Below are positions 36,890-45,578 of a stretch of 64,000 bases of DNA, piece by piece. The stretch covers positions 46,468,893 through 46,532,892 of the forward strand of contig CM035808.1 in assembly GCA_020466095.1 (NCBI GenBank). Reading direction: 5' to 3'. The stretch is from Chlorops oryzae. Its lineage: Eukaryota > Arthropoda > Insecta > Diptera > Chloropidae. The first letter of the stretch is position 1; each line of letters begins with the position of its first letter. The notes beneath the pieces are model-generated. The model ran no database searches, had not been told where the DNA came from, and was given only the letters and a program-made list of their open reading frames with translations. The position numbers were made by a program, and so were the translations under genes.

Positions 36890-37645
36890 CATATAGTACT
36901 ATAGGTCTAACTCTTCTTCTTCCTAATCCCTGCAATGTGTTAGAGCTACGCTGCTTCAACATAGGCATATAGCATGAGGAAAAGAGAAGCACGCTATGGC
37001 AGCGAAATCTGTAGCTCTGCTGTGGTGAAATGCATTGCCACTTTTATTTTTAATTTTGGAAGATTTTCGAGTTCATTACATATAAAATATCTACCAAAAT
37101 CATAAAATGATATGAAAAGCTTGAAAAACATAAAACTAATCAAGGAAACTCAATATCAAGGAGAAAAATAAATTGTTTTTTTAGTTCTACTCTGTCCACT
37201 TAACTTTTTGATCACACTGTTTCAGCGAAAATACTAAATTCTATGTACAATCAAATTCGTAGCCGTAGTCAAAAATGTTTGTCAATTTATTACAAAATGA
37301 ACACATTCGTGCATATTAAGCAAAAACATATCGTAATGCATTTATTAAAGCTTCAATTATAACTTCTAAAGCTATATAAAAAACCGATCCGACGACGTGT
37401 ATCTTTGATAATTTTCTTGCAAGTGGCATCATAGTGCCACTTTTTGTCTGCCCGTATTGTTGTTGGTAGCTTTCTGGTGAATTTCTCGAAAGAGTTGAAT
37501 TTCCTATTCCTGCTTAAGGTTTTTGTTGGTAGCTTTTTGGTGAATTTCTCGAAAGAGTTGAGTTTCCTATCCCTGCCTAATGGGGAGTTTCTTATTAGCG
37601 GCAGAGGCCTTTCGACGTCGACAGTTAGACCTATAGTACTATATG
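36890..37645 (-). mobile_element. 756-bp hAT-like element, left copy
   Basis: The termini CATATAGTACTATAGG and its complement are inverted repeats. The 8-bp target duplication GTCTGTAG is exact (36882-36889 and 37646-37653). By eye it is identical, in inverted orientation, to 37692-38447. An open frame of about 100 codons with a 21-residue duplicated block (NSFEKFTKKLP / NSFEKFTRKLP) has no known homologue and is probably not a gene. Confidence 0.75.
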
Positions 37646-37691
37646 GTCTGTAGCATACTGAGCTCTCAACGCACTCTAACTGAGGCAAAAC

Positions 37692-38447
37692 CATATAGTA
37701 CTATAGGTCTAACTGTCGACGTCGAAAGGCCTCTGCCGCTAATAAGAAACTCCCCATTAGGCAGGGATAGGAAACTCAACTCTTTCGAGAAATTCACCAA
37801 AAAGCTACCAACAAAAACCTTAAGCAGGAATAGGAAATTCAACTCTTTCGAGAAATTCACCAGAAAGCTACCAACAACAATACGGGCAGACAAAAAGTGG
37901 CACTATGATGCCACTTGCAAGAAAATTATCAAAGATACACGTCGTCGGATCGGTTTTTTATATAGCTTTAGAAGTTATAATTGAAGCTTTAATAAATGCA
38001 TTACGATATGTTTTTGCTTAATATGCACGAATGTGTTCATTTTGTAATAAATTGACAAACATTTTTGACTACGGCTACGAATTTGATTGTACATAGAATT
38101 TAGTATTTTCGCTGAAACAGTGTGATCAAAAAGTTAAGTGGACAGAGTAGAACTAAAAAAACAATTTATTTTTCTCCTTGATATTGAGTTTCCTTGATTA
38201 GTTTTATGTTTTTCAAGCTTTTCATATCATTTTATGATTTTGGTAGATATTTTATATGTAATGAACTCGAAAATCTTCCAAAATTAAAAATAAAAGTGGC
38301 AATGCATTTCACCACAGCAGAGCTACAGATTTCGCTGCCATAGCGTGCTTCTCTTTTCCTCATGCTATATGCCTATGTTGAAGCAGCGTAGCTCTAACAC
38401 ATTGCAGGGATTAGGAAGAAGAAGAGTTAGACCTATAGTACTATATG
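37692..38447 (+). mobile_element. 756-bp hAT-like element, right (inverted) copy
   Basis: It has the same termini as the copy at 36890-37645 in opposite orientation. Its own exact 8-bp target duplication is GGCAAAAC (37684-37691 and 38448-38455). The different duplications show two separate insertions rather than one inversion. A 63-bp direct repeat (units from 37761 and 37824) lies inside. Confidence 0.75.
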
Positions 38448-38538
38448 GGCAAAACTATAAATTATACGAAAAAAGTTTTAAAAATTAAAACAGAGCGACA
38501 CATGCCATGCCTCTGCAAAGTTTGTCATAGCACTCAAG

Positions 38539-39920
38539 CAAGTATTACAGTATGAGAAACGAGCTAATAGGCAATTCAACAAAGCTAATAGGCAATTCAC
38601 CAAAGGCTACAACAACCACACGGCGTAACAGGCAATCCACCACGATGCCTCTTTGGGCATTGTTGTCGTCTCTAGAAATTGGGCAAGTACAAGGAGTTAG
38701 TTTTTTTAAGGGATTTTTTGTCATTTATAACCGGAGAAAGTCAGATATAATATGGTTTTTTTAAGAATGATTATACCATTTTAAACTTTAGAATTTCTTT
38801 TAACATTTATTTTTCCTTTTTATTATTAGAAAAATTCACGTACTATAAAAAACTGATTTCCGAGTTTTTGGTCTTGTTTAATTTAGACGTTAGTGTGGCA
38901 TCCATGGACAACAGATGGTGTCAAATGGAACGAGTCAATAGTGCAAATCGATGGTGAAAATAGTAAGCGACTACAATTTGAACGTTTAGCATTTAGAAAT
39001 GAGACTTTCTGTCTGTCTGATTTTCAAAGGTATCCCTTCGTTGTAGGGTTTTTTTTTATAAAATTCATAAATGCTGCCCTAAAACCAAAATCGTTTGACA
39101 TACATAGTGGAATTATTTATTTGGACTTAGTTAAGGGCATAAAATGTTAATTACAAATATAGAAAAGTGGCCGCGCCAAAAGTCGTTATTCGAAAATTGA
39201 ATTTTACACCCAAAATTCAGATGGCGCTTGAAACAAAGACGACATAAATATTTCTTTTTAAATCGTTGACATCCTCTACAAAAATTGACTTAAGTGGACG
39301 AATTTTAAGGGTACCTCCAGCACTAAAGTCAGCCTCAAAGATCGTCTGAACTGCTGTTAAGTCATAATGTTTCGAGATATTTGCATGAAATAAGGAATTT
39401 GAGCTTATATTTAGCCTCCGATTAAAAATTTAATAGCTGTTTATCTGAGTGAGGTATTCTATGGCCAGGTTCTCTTTACTATAACACCCTTACTTTTTTC
39501 ATTTTGAAACATGAATTTTAAAAATATATAAATTCCTTTTATGTCGAATTATTTTGCTTTTTATTTGGTTTTATTATGTTTTAAGAACTCTTTTGAGTAC
39601 TCGGTTCAGTATCGATAAAAGCTTTGCGCTTAGAGTATTTGTGCATCGCTGACGAAGTCGTTCAATTTAAATGCAATATTGAATACTGATTTGCGACGGT
39701 CGCAGATGCTTAAATGTACTCTAAAATGAAGGAGCATCTCTACTTTGCTGTTTGCAACTTCAATTTTTGCTAAAAAGGGTCATAATATAATGTTATGGCA
39801 TGTTTAAAAATCGCAAATTCTTCGACTTATTTTTGACAGTCAGCTGATTTTTACTCAACTTCACCACAGCATTGGGAGCCATATAGCATTTTGACAGGCT
39901 TTCCCATACTGTAATACTTG
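38539..39920 (+). mobile_element. 1.38-kb hAT-like element, copy inserted into its sibling's left end
   Basis: The termini are CAAGTATTACAGTATGAG and CCATACTGTAATACTTG. The 8-bp target duplication CACTCAAG is exact (38531-38538 and 39921-39928). The target spans the last 4 bp of the older copy's flank (CACT) and the first 4 bp of its terminus (CAAG). It contains a 3' fragment of the hairpin-ended repeat (about 39300-39495). No transposase. Confidence 0.75.
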
Positions 39921-39924
39921 CACT

Positions 39925-41287
39925 CAAGTATTACAGTATGAGAAACGAGCTAATAGGCAATTCAACAAAGCTAATAGGCAATTCACCAAAGGCTACAACA
40001 ACCACACGGCGTAACAGGCAATCCACCACGATGCCTCTTTGGGCATTGTTGTCGTCTCTAGAAATTGGGCAAGTACAAGGAGTTAGTTTTTTTAAGGGAT
40101 TTTTTTCATATATAACCGGAGAAAGTCAGATATAATATAGTTTTTTTAAGAATGATTATACCATTTTAAACTTTAGAATTTCTTTTAACATTTATTTTTC
40201 CTTTTTATTATTAGAAAAATTCACGTACTACAAAAAAGTGATTTCCGAGTCTTTGGTCTGGTTTCATTTAGACGTTAGTGTGGCATCCATGGAGAACAGA
40301 TGGTGCCAAATGGAACGAGTCAATAGTGCAAATCGATGGTGAAAATAGTAACCGACTACAATTTGAACGTTTAGCTTTTAGAAATGAGACTTTTATAAAC
40401 TTTTATCCTTTTGTTTAAAGAAATAAACTGTAATATTATAAAAAAATTTATTTATGATAACTCCATTCCCTAAGAAGAATGTATTTCAATATACTGCAAA
40501 CAGGTCCTAGCTTAGATTTTTTAAAGTCTTCGCTATGAAATTCAAAATTAATTTTATGTTTAGGTATGGAAACCTAAAAATTCAAATTAATCGTTATTTC
40601 CAGTAAATAAACAAACAAGGAAAACGAAGGAAGCCTTCATTAGAATTGTAGAATTTTTTTCAATACGTTGTGGAATTATTTTTGCCTCAAAAATCATCTG
40701 AATTGTGTAAAGTCACAATCTTCCGATATATTTTTGTGAAATAAGGAATTTGAGCTTTGTTTTAGCCTTCGATTAACAAAATATATAGCGGTTTATCTGT
40801 GTAGGGTATGGTCAGATTCGCTTTACTATAACACCCTTGCTTCTTTAATTTGGAAACATGCATTTTAAAAATATATAATTTCCTTTAATGTCGAAATTAT
40901 CTTGCTAAAAACAATTATTATTGCTTTTTATTTGGTTTTATTTTGTTTTAAGAATTCGTTTGAGTACTCGGTTCAGTATCGAAAAAAGCTTTGTGCTTAG
41001 AGTATTTGTGCATCGCTGACGAAATCGTTCAATTTAAATGCAATATTGAATACTGATTTGCGACGGTCGCAGATGCTCAAATGTACTCTAAAATGAAAGA
41101 GCATCTCTACTTTGCTGTTTGCAACTTCAATTTTTGCTAAAAAGGGTCATAATATAATGTTATGGCATGTTTAAAAATCGCAAATTCTTCGACTTATTTT
41201 TGACAGTCAGCTGATTTTTACTCAACTTCACCACAGCATTGGGAGCCATATAGCATTTTGACAGGCTTTCCCATACTGTAATACTTG
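39925..41287 (+). mobile_element. 1.36-kb hAT-like element, older copy
   Basis: It is the same family as 38539-39920, roughly collinear throughout with small indels. The target duplication ATAGCACT is at 38527-38534 on the left, separated from the rest of the element by the younger copy, and at 41288-41295 on the right. It also holds the hairpin-repeat fragment (about 40680-40850). Non-coding. Confidence 0.7.
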
Positions 41288-41681
41288 ATAGCACTGATTT
41301 GAAAAATTGACGTGACTTCGTTTTTTTGCTCGCTTCGGTTTTTCGCTTCGCTTCTCGAACACAAGTGGCATTTTGCTTTAATTGCGACCTCGTTTTATAC
41401 TTTTTCATCTCTCGCTCACAGTTTCTATACGTGTGCAAAAATGTTCTCTTTTACGCTCTTTTACCCTTGGAGCTTACCCTTTGTGCACCTCTGATTATCA
41501 TACATTGAAAGGGCCCCATTTTTCTGCGGGCCCAGGGCCTCCCTCACGCTAAAGACGGCGCTGCTGTCAGAAATAAAAAGCTTCATATAAAAAAACATTT
41601 CAGAAAATTTTCTGATTCATTTCTGAAGCGGTTTTTATATGAAGTTTTTTATTTCTGACAGAGCTGGAGATATGTAGATCC

Positions 41682-41824
41682 TAATTCCTAATTTCCATAT
41701 ACAAATTTTTCTTCCCAAATAATCTACTTATCAGGGGATACGAGTAAGGGGAAGTCGTACATGTCTCATCTAATAACTAAAGAAATTCGAAAGAAAAATT
41801 TTTGTGTGGAAATCGGAATTAAGT
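41682..41824. repeat. Foldback MITE family C, copy 2
   Basis: It has the same inverted ends as 19689-19855: CAAATTTTTCTTCCC on the left and GAAAGAAAAATTTTTGTGTG on the right. Non-coding. Confidence 0.5.
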
Positions 41825-42324
41825 AAGATGGTGATAGATCAGATAGAGTTACTCAGGGTGTACCTCTTGTAGGCAATATATTTTTAAATCGCAATTAATT
41901 TTCTTAATAAGTATGTCCAAAGATATTTTTAATAATAAAAGATTATCAATCTGTTGCTCCAAAGACCCGATAATGTTTTATTTGCTCAAATTCGAATGAA
42001 AATTTATTCGCGCAACATTTTTCGCAGCCCTCACAACTTTTGACAGCTGTCTTAGCATGGTACATGTGCCCATAATTCAGAAGATTTTCGTAAAATCGAA
42101 AAATTTTAATAAAATACTTTTTTGACCGCATTTCTTTACTGGCCGTAAAAATACCTTTCTTTCTAATAAATATAATAATATACTTGAAGAGCGATGAACT
42201 TGCTCCAGACGCACAAAATAAAAGAGAGAAACAATTTAAATGTTTCTTTCTTCTTTTTAAATTTTTGCGCGAATTATGCGTGTGTAAACATTGGTTTTTA
42301 TCGTTCATTAATGTCAAGTTTCTC

Positions 42325-42444
42325 TCAAACATTCAACACATCCCACAATTTCTAACCAACTGCGTTTTTTGATTGTAACTGGTTCCATACGTTTGCATGT
42401 GTTGAATATTTGCAGCAATTCCTGCGCGATTGGAAACAAGGCAT
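42325..42444. repeat. MITE family B, copy 4 (right arm)
   Basis: The right arm GGTTCCATACGTTTGCATGT ... CAGCAATTCCTGCGCGAT ... GGAAACAAGGCAT matches the family. The left arm is decayed. Non-coding. Confidence 0.5.
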
Positions 42445-43137
42445 AAATTTGAAGAACTAAAAAAACTTGCATAAATTTTATTTTCAAGTATAACTATTTA
42501 ATATTCTAGTTAAAAAGAACTCTAAAATAATACATACAAATACTGTTAATATTTATGAAACTTTTCAGAAAAAAAGATTGAATATTGTTTTCTTTTTTTT
42601 AATAAATGCAAATTAAAGTCACTTACGCCCACTTTTGATATTCATTGAATTGAATTATGTGTTGAGCGAAGAGCGAAAATAAAAAAAATTCTTTGTGGCT
42701 TGTGTGCACGTTCCATGCTTTCTTTTATATTTTATTTACGTTTCTTTTTGCAATGACGATCTTTTATTTTTTTTATCTTTTGTTTGCGTTTTTTTATTCT
42801 TTTATTAAAATTTATATTGAGTTGGACGGCTTATTTGACCGTTGAATACGGCGAAGAAATGTCGACGTGCTCTTGAACTCGTAGAGCAAATCACTTAAGC
42901 ACTTCAAAAGATGGCAAGTCGACATTATTTTTTCGAAAAGAAAGCAGCAGTTCAAGTGATTTGAGACTCCATGGAAATTTGGATTTCTATAGGGCTTTCA
43001 ATAAAGAGTGGAGTCCTTGCATTTACCTCCAGCAATTCGTGTGGAGATAAGCTCTGGGGGGCAGGCCTGTCAATAGAAATTAAATGTCCGGACGGTTTTC
43101 GTTCCCAGGGATTCCTTCCTTGACACAAAAATTTATC

Positions 43138-44492
43138 AAAACAAGTGAGGGTGTTATTGAGCCTGACCTTACACTACCAGACACAGATAAACAATAAGCT
43201 AATTAATTGTTAATCGAAGGGTTAAACATAATTTTAAACTCCATATTTCATTGAAATATCTCGAACAATTCGGATTTTGGGGCAGTTTTGCGATTTTTGT
43301 GACACACCCTAGTACTGACGATACCCTTAATACCGACCCGATCAAGAGAGAGGATGTTAATATCGGGTGCAAGAGGCAACTATCGAAAACGCCTTTCTAC
43401 CATGCCCACTTTTACAATTTTTGGATATTATATTAAGTGCCTTAAAATATGCTCAAATGTTAAATTCAGGGACCGAACCAGTTATGACTTTTATAGTAAA
43501 AGTTACAAAAAAAAGTTATTTTTTGACTTGTATTTTATTTGAAAAAAAATTACTGTAAAATATTAACTTTTATTTTTTCAGTCAAACAATAACAGTTAAA
43601 CTGGGCCAAATACTTTTTTTTGGCAAAAATAAAAGGCTTTGCCAAATAAAAAATAAAACGTTACTCCAATTTAAATAAATTTGATACCAATTGATAGGTC
43701 TCCGTTTCTAGAATCCAAAAATACATAATTCGATAATCATTGGACGTTTCTGTGTTAACCACTTTTCCTAGAAGAATGTTACGGAGATAAGGGTTTTACC
43801 TAATGATGCGTCTCTTTGGAGCGAATTCAGTGGTATTAATAACTCATTTTAAGCTTAAGTCGACTTAAGCTACTCTTCCATAAGACCACAGATGTATTTT
43901 TGGATTCTAGAAACTGAGACCTATCAATTGGTTTCAAATTTATTTAAATTGGAGTAACGTTTTATTTGTTATTTGCCAAAGCCTTTTATTTTTGCCAAAA
44001 AAAAATATTTGGCCCATTTTAACTGTTATTGTTTAACTAAAAAAATAAAAGTCAGTATTTACCAGTTAATATTGGACTTTTTCTAAAAAAGTTAGGAAAA
44101 TAAAATGCATCCCGGATTCGTAAAGAGAATGTCCTGAGGATCACAATGACATCGAAAAGAGTTCTGTGCGACAATTTTTTGTCCTTGCTTTTTCAAATTT
44201 TGAAAGACATTGAAACTGTTATTTTCGGTCCCTGGTTAAATTTCATCAAAATATCTTGAAAAATTTAGGTTTTAGAGCAGTTTTTGTGATTTTCATAACA
44301 GACCCGAGTACTGGAGGTACCACTAAAAATGGGCCGATCAGGTCCATTCTCGCACTTTATCTTACTCATGTCCCTGCCATGTAACGCTGATCAAATCTAT
44401 ACGTACATTTTGTACGGTCATCATATCTGGAGTGGTTCTAAGTGTTACACTCAACCGCACAAACGCGATATACAGAGTGTGTCGGGTAAAAA
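43138..44492 (-). repeat. Hairpin-ended dispersed repeat, copy 2, interrupted
   Basis: This is an inverted relative of 11681-12540. The right end reads GTGTGTCGGGTA (inverted start) and the left end ACAAGTGAGGGTGTTATTGA (inverted tail). The two hairpins are eroded. A foldback element interrupts it at about 43567-44053. Confidence 0.55.
43567..44053. mobile_element. Foldback element with ~165-bp arms
   Basis: The arms at about 43567-43731 and 43891-44053 are inverted copies with over 90% identity by eye (for example GTTACTCCAATTTAAATAAA and ATAGGTCTC.GTTTCTAGAA). They enclose a loop of about 160 bp. It is non-coding and inserted in the repeat at 43138-44492. Confidence 0.6.
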
Positions 44493-44571
44493 AGGTCACC
44501 ACTCTTCCCTAGAGATATGTCGGTATTCCTCAGTTGGGGTCCGTTACCGGTAAACCAAAGTGTGGCCAAAT

Positions 44572-44745
44572 AAAAAAGGTCATCGTCTCTTGCCTCGGAG
44601 TATTTCAGTGTTGAGAAGGACCCTTTCTGCAGCCGTTGCCCGTTGGGAGTCTCCCATTCCGACCCTATTCTTGGCAGGGCTGTCTGTTGGCCTGGGTTCG
44701 AATCTCCTCAAAGACAACTGGATATCAAATTTGAGACTTTTCTAA
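44572..44745 (+). repeat. Possible tRNA-derived SINE fragment
   Basis: GGGTTCGAATCTCC resembles a Pol III box B, with a weak box A-like word (TTGCCCGTTGGGAG) about 50 bp upstream. It does not fold as a functional tRNA by inspection. The two stretches starting AAAAAGGTCA at about 44488 and 44573 look like a local duplication. Confidence 0.3.
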
Positions 44746-44992
44746 TAGAGAAAAAAGCCTTGGCTTTTTAACGACTCAATCACGGCAGTCGTTAAACAAA
44801 AATCCAGATCCGTTCGGATTGTGCAGGAATTTCCACCAACGCGCTCAAAAGAAAAACAAAAATTGGACACAAAAATATTAGGTACTTCCAGAAGCAATTA
44901 ATTTTAGTTGTTTTTTGTTGTTGTTTTTTTTTTGAGATCTCTAAACCGTTAAGAGGTAGGCGTGTGAAAATATGCACATAAGTACATAAGCT

Positions 44993-45010
44993 CACACACA
45001 CACACACACA
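44993..45010. repeat. (CA)n microsatellite
   Basis: About eight CA/AC units upstream of the SVWC gene. Confidence 0.6.
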
Positions 45011-45169
45011 TGAACACAAGTATCGACCGCGCCGATAATTAATACTTCATTTTCCAAATCATCGAGTATCAATGGCTATGCTTCATATATTAAGCGCCAT
45101 CATGCGAAAATAAACGGAATTCTCTCGGATCTCAGCAGATTCCCAATAATGACGACGGTGCGAAGCGAG

Positions 45170-45469
45170 GCGAGGCGATGCCATGCGATGCGATGCGATG
45201 CTAAGACCCCCACCACACCCACGTCGAATAAATCGTTCGAAAATCGTGCACACAAATAAACGATACGGCTTGTTGGCCATTTTGTTATTTTCTTCTGTTG
45301 ATTTTCTGCTTTGTGCCGTTATTTTGATTCGAATACAATTTCGGAAATTAGTATACGCAGAGCAACGAAAGTGAAAAGTTCAGAAAAGGCAAAAAAAAGG
45401 GGGCTTGTCGAACTCCTTGAGAGTAAAAAAAAAAAAAATTCTTCAAAAATCACAAACAAAAGAAAAACC
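45170..45469 (+). promoter_or_regulatory. Upstream/5' UTR region of SVWC gene
   Basis: A short GATGC tandem run (about 45175-45202) lies in a GC-richer patch. It is followed by A-rich 5' UTR-like sequence and ATG context AAAACCATG. No clear TATA box could be assigned. The role is inferred from position. Confidence 0.35.
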
Positions 45470-45578
45470 ATGCAACGTAATTGGAGTTTAATTTCTTTGG
45501 CACTCAGTGCCATTTTATTGGTTTTGAGCTTCGATAAAACATCGGCATGGACTGAAATCGGTTTTTATCGAAATGAAG
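45470..45578 (+). CDS. SVWC exon 1: signal peptide
   Basis: Starts at ATG after AAAACC and encodes the hydrophobic signal peptide and the first mature residues (AWTEIGFYRNE). It ends at GAAG|GTAAGT in phase 1, matching the next acceptor. Confidence 0.9.

Larger units (their letters stand above)
36662..41563. mobile_element. hAT-like element inserted in the MITE; host of four further insertions
   Basis: The ends CACTGCCATCTTTACGC and (inverted) CAGCGCCGTCTTTAGCG enter GGGCCC-rich subterminal blocks on both sides, as in many hAT elements. The 8-bp flanks CTGCCAGA (36654-36661) and CTGTCAGA (41564-41571) match at 7 of 8 and equal the expected MITE sequence. Without its four inserts it would be only about 600 bp and non-coding. 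Confidence 0.65.
36638..41681. mobile_element. Harbinger-like MITE split by the hAT nest
   Basis: The left piece (36638-36661) starts GGGACTATCGCCAGCTCTG. The right piece (41564-41681) contains CTGTCAGAAATAAAAAGC, the central palindrome and GACAGAGCTGGAGATA. Together they match the intact 119-bp copy at 52784-52902. TAA flanks both ends. A 3-bp TAA/TTA duplication with a GGG terminus suggests PIF/Harbinger; that class is inference. Confidence 0.6.

Noticed and set aside
37353..37984. Two identical ~113-codon ORFs in the 756-bp elements, considered as genes
   Set aside because: They duplicate only because the element is duplicated, the 21-residue repeat reflects a 63-bp DNA repeat, and no family is recognisable. 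Probably incidental.
36890..38447. The inverted repeat as one inversion-duplication
   Set aside because: Each arm has its own complete termini and a different 8-bp target duplication, which two insertions explain better. Assembly artefact remains possible but would not create two distinct duplications.
38539..41287. The 1.37-kb direct repeats as long terminal repeats of a retrotransposon
   Set aside because: There is no internal region between them, no TG..CA ends or primer-binding site. Each copy has inverted termini and 8-bp duplications of a DNA transposon.
44690..44712. Functional tRNA gene at GGGTTCGAATCTCC
   Set aside because: No acceptor stem or anticodon arm pairing can be drawn around it; at most a SINE-like relic.
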